Origin: Acidibrevibacterium fodinaquatile
Lineage (GTDB): Bacteria; Pseudomonadota; Alphaproteobacteria; Acetobacterales; Acetobacteraceae
NCBI RefSeq assembly: GCF_003352165.1
Contig: NZ_CP029176.1
Span: forward strand, 1,674,001-1,738,000
Length of the DNA: 64,000 bases
Direction of reading: 5' to 3'
Shown piece after piece: positions 44,573 through 54,649 of the stretch (within the stretch, counting starts at the first letter, position 1; each line of letters opens with the position of its first letter). Below the pieces are notes generated by a model. That model searched no databases. It was not told the origin of the DNA and saw only the letters and a list, made by a program, of their open reading frames with translations. Made by a program: the position numbers and the translations under genes.

Positions 44573-45492
44573 CGTCGCCGGCGTCTGATTGGCGGCGGGA
44601 GCGGGCGCTCGGCGCCCTGCTTGGGCTTGCGGTGGGTGATGCGCTCGGCGCGCCGCGCGAAGGCAGCCCCCGCGATGTCGAGCCGCCGCTGATCGGCATG
44701 GTCGGTGGCGGGCCGTTCGCGTTGCCACCGGGCGCGTGGACGGATGATACCGCTCTGGCCCTCTGTCTCGCCGATTCGCTGCTGGCCGATCCGGCGCTCG
44801 ACCCTCTGGACCTCCTTTCCCGGTTTCTAGGCTGGTGGGAGCGGGGCGAAAATAGCGCGACCGGCGTTGGCATCGGCATCGGGCGGACGACCTGGGCGGC
44901 GCTGGAAGGGTTTCGCACGGAGGGCCGGCTTCTCGCCGAAGCGGGTCGGGCGCCGGCGAGCAATGGCGGCATCATGCGGCTTGCGCCGGTCGCCATTCGC
45001 TTTCATGGCGCGCCGGACGAGGCGGCGCGGATCGCCCGCGCACAGAGCCAGACGACCCATGCGGCGGCGGTCGCGGTCGAGGCGGCTGAACTTCTCGCCC
45101 GCATTCTGGTTGCAGCGATCGCCGGCGCGGGCAAGGCGGCGCTTGCCGCGCCCGCCGCCGATGTGCGCGAGCCGGCGATCGCGGCCCTGGCGTCAGGCGC
45201 GTGGCGGGGCAAGCGGCGGGGCGAAATCAGCGCCGATGGCAGCGCCGCCGGCACGCTCGAGGCGGCGCTCTGGTGTGTCGCATGCGCTGGGGATTTCTCG
45301 GAAGCGGTGCTGCTGGCCGCCAATCTCGGTGGCGATGCCGATACCGCCGCCGCGATCGCCGGGCAGATCGCGGGCGCCATTTGGGGCGCGGCTGCCATTC
45401 CGCAAATCTGGGTGGAAAACCTTGCCAAGGTCGCGCATATCTCTGACCGGGCGCTGCGGCTCTATGAGGCTGGCGCTTTCATGGGGGAATGA
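44569..45492 (+). CDS. ADP-ribosylglycohydrolase family protein, first tandem copy
   Basis: About 307 residues. DraG/ARH-type fold: [14 protein letters not shown] near the N-terminus, the metal motif [27 protein letters not shown] and the C-terminal [20 protein letters not shown]. These enzymes remove ADP-ribose from proteins or small molecules. There is no ATG or GTG at the start; the likely initiator is a CTG at 44569 that overlaps the grxD stop (CTGA), a nonstandard choice. About half its residues match the next gene, so it is one of a duplicated pair. Confidence 0.82.
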   Translation: MTSPASDWRRERALGALLGLAVGDALGAPREGSPRDVEPPLIGMVGGGPFALPPGAWTDDTALALCLADSLLADPALDPLDLLSRFLGWWERGENSATGVGIGIGRTTWAALEGFRTEGRLLAEAGRAPASNGGIMRLAPVAIRFHGAPDEAARIARAQSQTTHAAAVAVEAAELLARILVAAIAGAGKAALAAPAADVREPAIAALASGAWRGKRRGEISADGSAAGTLEAALWCVACAGDFSEAVLLAANLGGDADTAAAIAGQIAGAIWGAAAIPQIWVENLAKVAHISDRALRLYEAGAFMGE

Positions 45493-45508
45493 TTTTGGGA
45501 GACGAGAC

Positions 45509-46408
45509 ATGGATCCGCGCCGCGATCGAGCCATTGGCAGCCTGCTCGGGCTTGTGGCCGGCGATGCGCTCGGCGTGCCGTTGGAATTTCAAAAGCGTGA
45601 TTCCCGCCCGCTCGTCAGTGATCTCATCGGCGGCGGCCCGTTTGGCTTGAAGCCCGGCGAGTGGACCGATGACACGGCGATGGCGCTTTGCCTCGCCGAA
45701 TCGCTCCTCGCCCATCCCGATCTCGATCCGCGCGATTTGATGGAACGCTTCGTGCGCTGGTGGAAAAAGGGCGAAAATAGCGCGACCGGAACCTGTTTTG
45801 ACATCGGCAACGCGACCCGCGCGGCGCTCGAGCGCTTCCGCAAGAATGGCGATCCGATGGCGGGCTCGGAAGATCCGATGGATGCCGGCAACGGCAGTAT
45901 CATGCGCCTCGCGCCGGTTGCCATCCGTTGGCATGGCTCGCCCGATCGCGCGGCGGCGATTGCGCGTTTGCAGAGCCAGACCACGCACGCCGCGCCGGCC
46001 TGCCTCGATGCGTGTGAATTGCTCGCGCGCGTGTTGGTCGCGGCGATCGGTGGCGCTGGCAAGGCGGCGCTGTTGCAGCCGGCGCGGCCGGGCTGGCTCG
46101 CCGAAATCACCCAGATCGCCGCTGGGCGCTGGCGCGATAAGCAGCGGGCGCAGATCCGCTCCTCCGGCTATGTCGTCGATACGCTGGAGGCGGCGTTCTG
46201 GTGCGTCGCGCGCTCGGAGGATGCGCGCGCGGCGCTGATTCTCGCGGCTAATCTCGGCCAGGATGCGGATACCGTCGCGGCGGTGACCGGGCAGATCGCC
46301 GGCGCGATTTGGGGCGCTTCGGCCTTGCCGCTCGCCTGGCGGGAGAAGCTGGTCGGCATCGATCGCATCACTCGGCTCGCCGAGCAGCTTTTCGATGTCG
46401 TGAAATAA
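45509..46408 (+). CDS. ADP-ribosylglycohydrolase family protein, second tandem copy
   Basis: 299 residues, ATG start. Same family and layout as the upstream gene: [64 protein letters not shown]. The middle is clearly related but diverged, which suggests a fairly old tandem duplication with specialised substrates. The gene ends a few bases before a composite terminator. Confidence 0.9.
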   Translation: MDPRRDRAIGSLLGLVAGDALGVPLEFQKRDSRPLVSDLIGGGPFGLKPGEWTDDTAMALCLAESLLAHPDLDPRDLMERFVRWWKKGENSATGTCFDIGNATRAALERFRKNGDPMAGSEDPMDAGNGSIMRLAPVAIRWHGSPDRAAAIARLQSQTTHAAPACLDACELLARVLVAAIGGAGKAALLQPARPGWLAEITQIAAGRWRDKQRAQIRSSGYVVDTLEAAFWCVARSEDARAALILAANLGQDADTVAAVTGQIAGAIWGASALPLAWREKLVGIDRITRLAEQLFDVVK

Positions 46409-46421
46409 CTTTCTCCCATTC

Positions 46422-46485
46422 GGCTGTCGCCATCGGCGACAGCCGCCGCGGGAAAGTTTTTTGGTTCTTTTTTCAAAAAAGAACC
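46422..46485. repeat. Composite palindrome after the ADP-ribosylglycohydrolases
   Basis: A perfect hairpin with 10-base arms starting GGCTGTCGCC around ATC (46422-46444), followed by a reverse-oriented copy of the dispersed A/T palindrome (46463-46485). Together they make a strong bidirectional terminator. Confidence 0.75.
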
Positions 46486-46562
46486 ACCCCTGTTTACATG
46501 AAGAAATCTCTTGCCGGCGCGCCCTCGAAATTATACACGGTTTATCGCATATAAAAACATTC

Positions 46563-46583
46563 CACGATATAAAATCGTGTTTT
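46563..46583 (+). promoter_or_regulatory. Hairpin with T-run just before the metY ribosome site
   Basis: CACGAT-ATAAA-ATCGTG followed by TTTT, ending two bases before the CAGGAG of metY, in an AT-rich leader. It may be a leader terminator that limits metY expression or an operator. No riboswitch consensus is recognisable around it. Confidence 0.35.
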
Positions 46584-46599
46584 ACAGGAGTTCCCGCCG

Positions 46600-47907
46600 A
46601 TGACGAAGTCCAACCCGCCGCATCCCGAGACCCTCGCACTCCATGCCGGCTGGCGCGCCGATCCGGCAACCCACTCGGTCGCGGTGCCGATCTATCAGAC
46701 CACTTCCTATCAGTTCGACAGCACCGAGCAGGCGGCCAATCTGTTTGCGCTGAAGGAACTCGGCAACATCTATACCCGCATCATGAACCCGACCGTCGAT
46801 GTCCTGGAAAAGCGGCTTGCGGCGCTTGAGGGCGGGGTTGCGGCGCTGGCGGTGGCCTCGGGGCAGGCGGCGTCGGCCTTGGCGGTGCAGAATCTCGCCC
46901 GCGCCGGCGACAATATCGTGAGCGCGACCGATCTTTATGGTGGCACCTGGAATCTGTTCGCCAATACCCTCAAGGATCAGGGGATCGACGTACGGTTCGT
47001 CGATCCCGAAGACCCTGAGGCGTTCGCGCGGGCGACCGATGGCCGCACCCGTGCCTATTACGGCGAAACATTGCCCAATCCCAAGCTTCGCGTCTTTCCG
47101 ATCGGCGAGGTTGCGACCATCGGGCGGCGTCTCGGCATCCCTTTGATCATCGACAATACGGCGGCGCCCTTGCTCGTCCGCCCCTTCGCGCATGGCGCCG
47201 CGGTGGTGATGTATTCGGCGACGAAATGGCTCGGCGGGCATGGCAATTCGATCGGTGGCGTGCTGATCGATGGCGGTAATTTCGACTGGGGCGCGTTTCC
47301 CGAACGCCAGCCGCTGCTCAACCGCCCCGATCCGAGCTATCATGGCGCGGTGTGGAGCGAGGCGGCAAAGCCGCTCGGCCCGATCGCCTATATTTTGAAG
47401 GCGCGGGTGACATTGCTGCGCGATCTCGGCGCCGCGATCAGCCCGTTCAATGCCTTTCTCATCCTCCAGGGGCTCGAGACCCTGGCGCTCAGGATGCGCG
47501 CCCATAGCGAGAATGCCGCGGCGGTCACGGCGTTTCTCGCGCGCCACCCCGACGTCACCCGCGTCATCTATCCGGGCCGCGCCGAGGGCTTGGCGTTGGC
47601 CCGCGCGGCGCAGTACATGCCGGGCGGGAAGGGTGGCCTCGTCGGCTTCGAACTCGCGGGCGGCGCGGAAGCCGGGCGGCGTTTCATCGACGCACTCAAA
47701 CTTTTCTATCACGTCGCCAATATCGGGGATTCCCGCAGTCTCGCGATCCATCCGGCGACGACGACCCATTCCCAGCTTTCGCCGGCCGAGCAGGCGGCGA
47801 GCGGGGTTTCGCCCGGTTATGTGCGGCTTTCCATCGGCATCGAGCATATCGAGGACATTCTCGCCGATCTCGATCAGGCGCTGGCGGCGGCGAGACTGGT
47901 TGGCTGA
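46600..47907 (+). CDS. metY: O-acetylhomoserine sulfhydrylase (Cys/Met metabolism PLP enzyme)
   Basis: 435 residues, trans-sulfuration family. N-terminal ETLALHAGWRADPATHSVAVP and the DNIVSATDLYGGTWNLFANT loop fit O-acetyl/O-succinylhomoserine sulfhydrylases; the PLP lysine lies in SATKWLGGHGNS at about residue 209. The most likely reaction is O-acetylhomoserine plus sulfide to homocysteine. CAGGAG precedes the ATG. Upstream regulation is suggested by the hairpin but no known riboswitch was recognised. Confidence 0.9.
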   Translation: MTKSNPPHPETLALHAGWRADPATHSVAVPIYQTTSYQFDSTEQAANLFALKELGNIYTRIMNPTVDVLEKRLAALEGGVAALAVASGQAASALAVQNLARAGDNIVSATDLYGGTWNLFANTLKDQGIDVRFVDPEDPEAFARATDGRTRAYYGETLPNPKLRVFPIGEVATIGRRLGIPLIIDNTAAPLLVRPFAHGAAVVMYSATKWLGGHGNSIGGVLIDGGNFDWGAFPERQPLLNRPDPSYHGAVWSEAAKPLGPIAYILKARVTLLRDLGAAISPFNAFLILQGLETLALRMRAHSENAAAVTAFLARHPDVTRVIYPGRAEGLALARAAQYMPGGKGGLVGFELAGGAEAGRRFIDALKLFYHVANIGDSRSLAIHPATTTHSQLSPAEQAASGVSPGYVRLSIGIEHIEDILADLDQALAAARLVG

Positions 47908-47909
47908 GC

Positions 47910-48092
47910 ATGGCTGACGATCGCGACGATGATCCGCCGCCGCGCGGCGCCTTGATTGCGCTGGTCGTGGTGGCCGTTCTCGTCGCGGGCGGGCTCTGGC
48001 TCGTCCATGTTCTCGGCGAGGCCGGGCGGGTGCAGGATTGCGTCGCCGCCGGGCGCAGCAATTGCGCGCCGGTCGGTGCGTCAGGCCACTGA
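47910..48092 (+). CDS. Small single-span membrane protein
   Basis: 60 residues. A charged N-terminus (MADDRDDDPPPRG) is followed by one transmembrane helix (about 14-35) and a short Cys-containing tail (DCVAAGRSNCAPVG). It begins two bases after metY and is almost certainly co-transcribed. It is too short for family assignment. The two cysteines on the far side of the helix could form a disulfide. Confidence 0.6.
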   Translation: MADDRDDDPPPRGALIALVVVAVLVAGGLWLVHVLGEAGRVQDCVAAGRSNCAPVGASGH

Positions 48093-48103
48093 ACGCCGCG
48101 GGC

Positions 48104-48640
48104 TTACGCCGGCAGCAGCACCAGCGCGCTCGCGAGCGCGGCGATGCCTTCGCCGCGGCCGGTAAAGCCGAGTTTTTCCGAAGTCGTCGCCTTGATCGCA
48201 ACCTGGCCCGCGGCGACGCCAAGGAGTTCGGCGAGCCGTGCCGCCATCGCCGGCACGTGCGGCGCGATTTTCGGCCGCTCGCAGATCAGGGTGACGTCGG
48301 CATTGCCGAAGACGCCGCCGCGCGCCCTGATGCGGCCAGCCGCGTGGCGGAGGAAGCGGGCGCTGTCGGCGTCTTTCCATTCGGCGTCGGAGGGCGGGAA
48401 ATGGCGCCCGATATCGCCTTCGGCGAGGGCGCCGTAAATCGCGTCACAAAGCGCGTGGATGCCGACATCGGCGTCCGAATGGCCGGCGAGCCCTTGCTCA
48501 TGCGGCACGATGACGCCGCAAAGAACCAGCGTGCGGCCCGGCGCGAAGGCGTGGACATCAAAACCGGTGCCGATGCGGGGCAGCCAGCTTGGCAACGGCG
48601 CATGATTTTCGTGCAACACTCCCGCGCCCCCTGCGCCCAT
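48104..48640 (-). CDS. ispF: 2-C-methyl-D-erythritol 2,4-cyclodiphosphate synthase
   Basis: MEP-pathway enzyme, 178 residues. Metal-site motif [28 protein letters not shown] and the C-terminal [18 protein letters not shown] are all standard. It is single, not fused to IspD as in many relatives. Its start region overlaps nothing; it is divergent from dusB with about 70 bases between. Confidence 0.95.
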   Translation of the reverse strand: MGAGGAGVLHENHAPLPSWLPRIGTGFDVHAFAPGRTLVLCGVIVPHEQGLAGHSDADVGIHALCDAIYGALAEGDIGRHFPPSDAEWKDADSARFLRHAAGRIRARGGVFGNADVTLICERPKIAPHVPAMAARLAELLGVAAGQVAIKATTSEKLGFTGRGEGIAALASALVLLPA

Positions 48641-48710
48641 CTGCTCTCTCTCTCGGCATGATCGCCGGGCGCTGGTTGCACGTCAACCTTCGAGCGGCTA
48701 ATTTGATTAA

Positions 48711-49772
48711 ATGCTGAGCACCCTTTCTTCGCCGTCTCCCGCTCCCGCCGGTTTCCCCAAGCTCGCCGCGATCGACCTCGGCGGTGGCGTGCGGCTTCCC
48801 GAGCCGGTCATTCTCGCGCCGATGTCGGGGGTGACCGATCTGCCGTTCCGCCGCCTCGTGCGCGCGCTCGGCGCCGGCCTTGTGGTTTCGGAGATGATCG
48901 CCTCCTGGGCGATGATCCGCGAAAACCAGACGACATTGCGGATGGCGGAAGTGGTCTCCGGCACCGGGCCCAACGCCGTCCAGCTCGCCGGCTGCGAGCC
49001 GCAGGCGATGGCGGAGGCGGCGCGGCTCGCTGTTGCGCGTGGCGCGGATCTGATCGACATCAATTTCGGCTGCCCGGTGAAGAAAGTGGCGCTCGGCCAG
49101 CAGGCGGGCTCGGCTTTGATGCGCGACGAGGGGCAGGCGGCGCGCATTCTCGAAGCCACGGTGCGCGCCGTCCCGGTTCCGGTGACGCTGAAAATGCGCC
49201 TCGGCTGGGACCACGCCAACCGCAACGCGCCGCGCCTTGCGCGCATCGCCGAATCCTGCGGCATCCGCATGGTGAGCGTGCATGGCCGCACCCGCCAGCA
49301 ATTCTATACTGGCGACGCCGATTGGGATTTCATCGCCGAGGTCAAGCAGGCGGTTTCGATTCCGGTGATCGTCAACGGCGATATCAAGACGCCGCTTGAT
49401 GCCGCCCGCGCGCTCGCCCGCTCTGGTGCCGACGGGGTCATGGTCGGGCGCGGCTGCTATGGCCGGCCCTGGCTGCTCGCCGAAATCAGCCATTTCCTCG
49501 CGACCGGTGAGACGCTCGCGCCGCCGCCGCTCGCGCGCCAGAAGGAAATCCTGCTCGGCCATCTCGACGCCATGCTCAGCCATTACGGTGCGCAGGCTGG
49601 GCTTCGCATCGCGCGCAAGCATATCGGGTGGTACACGACGGGTCTCCGTGGCTCGGCGATGTTTCGCGCCGACATCAACCGGCTCGATGAGGTTGCCGCA
49701 GTGCTCGCGCTGATCGATCGTTTTTATGACCCGCTGATCGACGCTTCATCCCCGGTCGCCGAGGCGGCTTGA
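48711..49772 (+). CDS. dusB: tRNA-dihydrouridine synthase DusB
   Basis: 353 residues. FMN-binding TIM barrel with [16 protein letters not shown], the catalytic Cys in NFGCPVKKV and [10 protein letters not shown]. It reduces uridines at positions such as U17 in tRNA. The dusB-ntrB-ntrC order is the classical alphaproteobacterial nifR3-ntrBC arrangement. Its stop overlaps the ntrB ATG by four bases. Confidence 0.94.
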   Translation: MLSTLSSPSPAPAGFPKLAAIDLGGGVRLPEPVILAPMSGVTDLPFRRLVRALGAGLVVSEMIASWAMIRENQTTLRMAEVVSGTGPNAVQLAGCEPQAMAEAARLAVARGADLIDINFGCPVKKVALGQQAGSALMRDEGQAARILEATVRAVPVPVTLKMRLGWDHANRNAPRLARIAESCGIRMVSVHGRTRQQFYTGDADWDFIAEVKQAVSIPVIVNGDIKTPLDAARALARSGADGVMVGRGCYGRPWLLAEISHFLATGETLAPPPLARQKEILLGHLDAMLSHYGAQAGLRIARKHIGWYTTGLRGSAMFRADINRLDEVAAVLALIDRFYDPLIDASSPVAEAA

Positions 49773-50908
49773 TGCGTGCTGCGCGCGGGATCGGCGGCGC
49801 AGATCAGGCAGGGGCGGAACTGGCGGCTATGGAGCCGGCCCTGCTGCTCGGCGCCTTGCCGGCGCCGGTGGTGTTGCTCGATCCCGAAAACCGTTTTCAG
49901 TATGCCAATCACGCCGCCGAGCAGTTCTTCGGCCTCTCGCGAACGCAGCTCGTGCAGCTTCGCCTGCTCGATCTGGTGCCGCCGGATAATCCGATTTTCA
50001 TGCTGCTCTCGCAGGTTCGCCGCGGCGAGGTCACGGTCGCGGATCATGATCTGACGCTCGAAAGCCCGCGCCTTTCGAAGCCGGGGATCACCGTCCAGGG
50101 CACCCCGATTGCCGAAAAGCCGGGCTTTGTTTTATTGATTTTGCAAGATTTCTCGGCCGCTCGTGCGCTCGACCGGCAATTGAGCTTCCGTGGTGCGGCG
50201 CGCAGCGTCGCCGGGATGGCGGCGGTGCTCGCGCATGAGGTGAAAAACCCGCTTTCCGGCATTCGGGGTGCGGCGCAACTGCTCGAGAATTCGGTCGCCG
50301 AGGCCGATCGCGAACTCGCCGTCCTGATCCGCGACGAGGCCGACCGCATTCGCACCCTCGTCGACCGCATGGAGGTGTTTGGCGAAAAGCCGCTCCGGCG
50401 CGAGGCAGTCAACATCCATCGCGTGCTCGAGCATGTCCGCCGCCTCGCGCAGTCGGGCTTTGCCGCCGGGATCCGCTTCAACGAGCTATACGACCCCTCC
50501 CTGCCGCCGGTCTCCGGCCACCGCGACCAGTTGCTGCAAGTGATCCTCAATCTGGTCAAAAACGCCGCCGAGGCGATCACCGAAGCCGGCGTCACGCCTG
50601 GCGAGATCACGCTTTCGACGGCGTTTCAGCACGGCTTCCGCCTCGCCGTGCCGGGGGCGGAGGAGTCGCTCCACCTGCCCTTGGTGGTCGCGGTGCGCGA
50701 TAATGGGCCGGGCATCGCCGACGACATCCGCCCGCATCTCTTCGACCCCTTCGTCACCTCGCGGGTTGCCGGCAGCGGGCTCGGGCTTGCGCTGGTCGCC
50801 AAGATCATCGGCGATCATGGCGGCTTGATCGAGGTCGAAAGCCGGCCCGGACGCACCGAGTTCCGGCTCCATCTTCCCATGCTGACTGAAAAAGGCGACA
50901 CCGCATGA
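49769..50908 (+). CDS. ntrB: Nitrogen regulation sensor kinase NtrB
   Basis: 379 residues, soluble histidine kinase. N-terminal PAS domain (about 20-130), phosphoacceptor His155 in [13 protein letters not shown], then the ATPase domain with [10 protein letters not shown] and GSGLGLALV. With PII it senses nitrogen status and controls NtrC. It overlaps both dusB upstream and ntrC downstream by four bases. Confidence 0.95.
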   Translation: MMRAARGIGGADQAGAELAAMEPALLLGALPAPVVLLDPENRFQYANHAAEQFFGLSRTQLVQLRLLDLVPPDNPIFMLLSQVRRGEVTVADHDLTLESPRLSKPGITVQGTPIAEKPGFVLLILQDFSAARALDRQLSFRGAARSVAGMAAVLAHEVKNPLSGIRGAAQLLENSVAEADRELAVLIRDEADRIRTLVDRMEVFGEKPLRREAVNIHRVLEHVRRLAQSGFAAGIRFNELYDPSLPPVSGHRDQLLQVILNLVKNAAEAITEAGVTPGEITLSTAFQHGFRLAVPGAEESLHLPLVVAVRDNGPGIADDIRPHLFDPFVTSRVAGSGLGLALVAKIIGDHGGLIEVESRPGRTEFRLHLPMLTEKGDTA

Positions 50909-52377
50909 GCCTGCCGGGGGCTGTTCCGACGATCCTGATCGCCGATGACGACCGCTCGATCCGCACCGTGCTCACCCAGGCGCTCGGGCGCGCCGGCTAC
51001 CAGGTGCGAAGCACGCAGACGGCGGCGACCCTCTGGCGCTGGGTCGAGGAGGGGGAGGGCGATCTCGTCATCACCGACGTCGTCATGCCGGATGAGAACG
51101 GGCTCGATCTGGTGCCGCGCATCCGCCGCCTGCGCCCGGACTTGCGCGTCATCGTCATGAGCGCGCAATCGACGCTGCTGACGGCGGTCAAGGCGGCGCA
51201 GCGCGGCGCCTTCGAATATTTGCCCAAGCCCTTCGATCTCAAGGAATTGCTGGCAACGGTAGGCCGTGCGCTGGCGGCGCCTTCGCCGCTTGCCGAGCGG
51301 CCGCCGGCGATCGGCGGCGAGGGCGAGGAGCGCCTGCCGCTGATCGGGCGGAGCCCGGCGATGCAGGAGATCTACCGCACCATCGCCCGTCTCACCACCA
51401 CCGACCTCACCACCATGATCATCGGCGAATCCGGCACCGGCAAGGAGCTGGTTGCGCGCGCTCTTCATGATTACGGGCGCCGGCGGGGCGGCCCGTTCGT
51501 TGCCATCAACATGGCGGCGATCCCGCGCGAACTGATCGAGAGCGAATTATTCGGCCATGAGCGCGGCGCTTTCACCGGCGCGACCAGCCGCAGCCCAGGG
51601 CGTTTCGAGCAGGCGGCGGGGGGGACGCTGTTTCTCGACGAAATCGGCGACATGCCGCCCGAGGCGCAAACAAGGCTTCTCCGCGTCTTGCAGGAAGGGG
51701 AATTCACCTCGGTCGGCGGGCGTCAGGCGATCCGCGCCAATGTCCGCATCATCGCCGCGACCCACCGCGATCTCCGCCAAGCGATCCGCCAGGGGCTGTT
51801 TCGCGAGGATCTCTTCTACCGCCTCAACGTGGTGCCGATCCGCCTGCCGCCGCTCCGCGAACGCGCCGAGGACATCCCCGAACTCGCCCGCCATTTCCTT
51901 GACCGCGCGAGCGAACAGGGGATGGCGGCGAAGGCCCTCGACGAGGAAGCGCAGCGCGCGCTGATGGCCTATCGCTGGCCGGGCAATGTCCGCGAACTCG
52001 AAAATCTGATGCGTCGCCTCGCCGCCCTCTACCCGCAGGAGGTCATCGGGCGCGAGGTGATCGAGAGCGAGTTGCTCGATACCGGCGCGCCCCCCGCCGC
52101 CGAGCCGCCGCCGCCGGCGGCATCGGCACCGGAAAGCTTGGCGCAGGCGGTCGAGCGGCATATCATGCATGTTCTTGCCGCCCATCGTGACGGGCTTGCG
52201 CCGTCCGATATCTATGACCAGGTGCTGGCAGAGGTCGAGCGGCCGCTGATCGAGCTGACGCTGGCGGCGACCCGGGGCAACCAGATCAAGGCCGCTGCCA
52301 TGCTCGGACTGAATCGCAACACGCTGCGCAAGAAGATCCGCGATCTCGACATCCAGGTGCTGCGCGGCGTGTCATGA
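50905..52377 (+). CDS. ntrC: Nitrogen regulation response regulator NtrC
   Basis: 490 residues. Receiver (DDDRSIRT, Asp58), central AAA+ domain with Walker A GESGTGKE at about 174-181, intact GAFTGA loop near 221 that contacts sigma-54, and C-terminal Fis-type HTH ([16 protein letters not shown]). It would activate promoters with the sigma-54 encoded at 1-880. It overlaps ntrB by four bases. Confidence 0.96.
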   Translation: MSLPGAVPTILIADDDRSIRTVLTQALGRAGYQVRSTQTAATLWRWVEEGEGDLVITDVVMPDENGLDLVPRIRRLRPDLRVIVMSAQSTLLTAVKAAQRGAFEYLPKPFDLKELLATVGRALAAPSPLAERPPAIGGEGEERLPLIGRSPAMQEIYRTIARLTTTDLTTMIIGESGTGKELVARALHDYGRRRGGPFVAINMAAIPRELIESELFGHERGAFTGATSRSPGRFEQAAGGTLFLDEIGDMPPEAQTRLLRVLQEGEFTSVGGRQAIRANVRIIAATHRDLRQAIRQGLFREDLFYRLNVVPIRLPPLRERAEDIPELARHFLDRASEQGMAAKALDEEAQRALMAYRWPGNVRELENLMRRLAALYPQEVIGREVIESELLDTGAPPAAEPPPPAASAPESLAQAVERHIMHVLAAHRDGLAPSDIYDQVLAEVERPLIELTLAATRGNQIKAAAMLGLNRNTLRKKIRDLDIQVLRGVS

Positions 52378-52396
52378 GACGGGCAGGGCGGGTGTC

Positions 52397-54640
52397 GTGA
52401 CGCTCATCCTCTCCGAGCATGAAGAGGCCGCCGCACCGCCGGCATCATCCGACGCGGGTGAAAGCGCCGGGCGCGGCTCATGGCGATTGGCGCGGCTCGG
52501 CGATCTCCTGCTCGGCAAGGCGGCGACGCTTTTGCTTGCCGCCGGCGCGCTTTTACTCGGCATCGGCACGTTTTCGGTGCTCGCCAACGGCGTGCCGCTC
52601 GGCTTGCGGCCAAACCTGGTGTTTGGCCTGGTGCTCGCCAATGTCGTGGTGCTGCTGTTGCTCGGCGCGCTGCTCGCGGGGCGGGTCACGCGGGTTTGGG
52701 TCGAGCGGCGGCGGGGATCGGCGGGCTCGAAGCTCCATGTCCGGCTGGTGCTGTTGTTCAGTGGCGTTGCCGTCGTCCCGGCGATCGTCGTCGCCGGCTT
52801 TGCCGCCGCGATTTTCAATGTCGGCATCGAGGCGTGGTTCAATGAGCGCGTGCAGACCGCGCTCGAAGAGAGCCTGCAAGCAGCCCAAGGCTATCTCGAC
52901 GAGCATCGCAACAACATTCGCGCCGATGCCCTCGGCATGGCCAACGACCTCGCCCAGGCCGGCCGCTTCCTCGCCGACGATCCGGAAACTTTTGCCCGCA
53001 TCCTCGGCTCTCAAGCGGCGTTGCGCGGCTTGACCGAGGCGGTGGTGTTCGAGCCCGAAACCGGACAGGTGCTGGCCTCCGCCGGGCTGATGTCGGGGCT
53101 TGGCGCGGAATTGCCGCCGGCCTGGGCGATCGAGGCGGCGCGCGGCGGCGATGCCGTGGTCATGGATGGCGGCGATGGCACGCGGGTGCGCGCCGTCGTG
53201 CTCATCAATGCGACGCCGTCCTTGATGCTGATGATCGATCGCCCGGTCGATCCCGCCATCCTCGACCACATGGCGCGCGTGCAAAAAGCGGTCGCGGAAT
53301 ATGACCGGCTCGATCAGAACCGCTCGGGTCTGCAGATCACCTTCGTCGTCGTCTTCGCGCTCGTCGCCCTCCTCGTGCTCGCCGCGGCGGTCTTGATCGG
53401 CCTCGTCATCGCCAATCAGATCGCGCGCCCGATCGGGCGGCTGATCCAGGCCGCCGAGCGGGTGCGGGCCGGCGATCTCGCGGTCCGGGTGCCCGAGACC
53501 GCGACCGGGGACGAAATCGCCGGGCTTTCCCGCGCCTTCAACCGCATGACCGGCCAGCTCGGCGCGCAGCGTAGCGAGCTGATGGACGCCTATAGCCAGA
53601 TCGACGAGCGCCGGCGCTTCACCGAGGCGGTCTTGTCCGGGGTTTCGGCCGGGGTCATCGGCCTCGATGACGAAGGCCGCATCGAGCTGCCCAACCGCGC
53701 CGCCGGCGATCTCCTCGACCGCGAGTTGATGACCGCGATCGGGCGCGATCTCGGGGCGGAGGTGCCGGAATTCGCGCCCCTGATCGAAGCCGCGCGCGCC
53801 GCCCCGGAGCGGGCGCAAACCGCCGAAATCGCGATCGGCCCGGCCCATCGCCGCCGCACCCTTTTGGTGCGCATCGGCGTCGAGCAGGCGGCGGGCCGGG
53901 CGCGCGGCTTCGTCGTCACCTTCGATGACATCACCGAGCTGCAATCCGCCCAGCGCAAGGCGGCCTGGGCCGATGTCGCGCGGCGCATCGCGCATGAGAT
54001 CAAGAACCCGCTGACCCCGATCCAGCTCGCCGCCGAGCGGTTGAAGCGCCGCTTCACCAAGGAAATCCACTCCGACCCCGAGACCTTCAGCCAGTGCGCC
54101 GACACCATCGTCCGCCATGTCGGCGATATCGGCCGCATGGTCGATGAATTCTCGGCCTTTGCGCGCATGCCCCAGCCGGTGATCCGCCCCGAGGATATCG
54201 GCCGCATCCTGCGCGAGGTGCTGATCCTCCAGCGCCATGCCCACCCCGAGATCGCCTGGACGACGCGGATCCCGCCGGCCGGGCCGATCGCGCCCTGTGA
54301 CCACCGATTGCTCGGCCAGGCGCTCACCAATCTCCTGCAAAACGCCGCCGATGCGATCAGCATGCGCCCGGGCGCCGGCGCGATCACGCTCGCGGTGATC
54401 GACGGCGAGCAGGCGGTGCGGATCGAAATCCAAGATGACGGCGTCGGCCTTCCCGCCGAGGACCGCGCCCGCCTGACCGAACCCTATGTCACGCACAAGC
54501 CGAAGGGCACCGGGCTTGGTCTTGCCATCGTCAAGAAGATCATGGAGGACCATGGCGGCAGCCTGGTTCTCGATGACCGGCAGGATGGGCCGGGTGCGGT
54601 CGCGATCCTCGTCTTGCCTCGCGCCCCCGCTTCTTCCTAA
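52397..54640 (+). CDS. ntrY: Nitrogen/redox sensor kinase NtrY
   Basis: 747 residues, integral-membrane histidine kinase. Two or three membrane helices at about 35-120, a periplasmic segment, another helix near 315-340, HAMP, a PAS domain, phosphoacceptor near residue 533 in ARRIAHEIKNPLTPIQLAAE and a full ATPase domain. NtrYX affects nitrogen use, respiration and envelope functions in alphaproteobacteria. It is 19 bases after ntrC and ten before ntrX. Confidence 0.95.
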   Translation: MTLILSEHEEAAAPPASSDAGESAGRGSWRLARLGDLLLGKAATLLLAAGALLLGIGTFSVLANGVPLGLRPNLVFGLVLANVVVLLLLGALLAGRVTRVWVERRRGSAGSKLHVRLVLLFSGVAVVPAIVVAGFAAAIFNVGIEAWFNERVQTALEESLQAAQGYLDEHRNNIRADALGMANDLAQAGRFLADDPETFARILGSQAALRGLTEAVVFEPETGQVLASAGLMSGLGAELPPAWAIEAARGGDAVVMDGGDGTRVRAVVLINATPSLMLMIDRPVDPAILDHMARVQKAVAEYDRLDQNRSGLQITFVVVFALVALLVLAAAVLIGLVIANQIARPIGRLIQAAERVRAGDLAVRVPETATGDEIAGLSRAFNRMTGQLGAQRSELMDAYSQIDERRRFTEAVLSGVSAGVIGLDDEGRIELPNRAAGDLLDRELMTAIGRDLGAEVPEFAPLIEAARAAPERAQTAEIAIGPAHRRRTLLVRIGVEQAAGRARGFVVTFDDITELQSAQRKAAWADVARRIAHEIKNPLTPIQLAAERLKRRFTKEIHSDPETFSQCADTIVRHVGDIGRMVDEFSAFARMPQPVIRPEDIGRILREVLILQRHAHPEIAWTTRIPPAGPIAPCDHRLLGQALTNLLQNAADAISMRPGAGAITLAVIDGEQAVRIEIQDDGVGLPAEDRARLTEPYVTHKPKGTGLGLAIVKKIMEDHGGSLVLDDRQDGPGAVAILVLPRAPASS

Positions 54641-54649
54641 GGTTGCCCC

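Noticed and set aside
46490-46599. SAM-II riboswitch upstream of metY
   Set aside because: I looked for the SAM-II pseudoknot pattern usual before alphaproteobacterial metY/metX and did not find it; only a simple hairpin is present.
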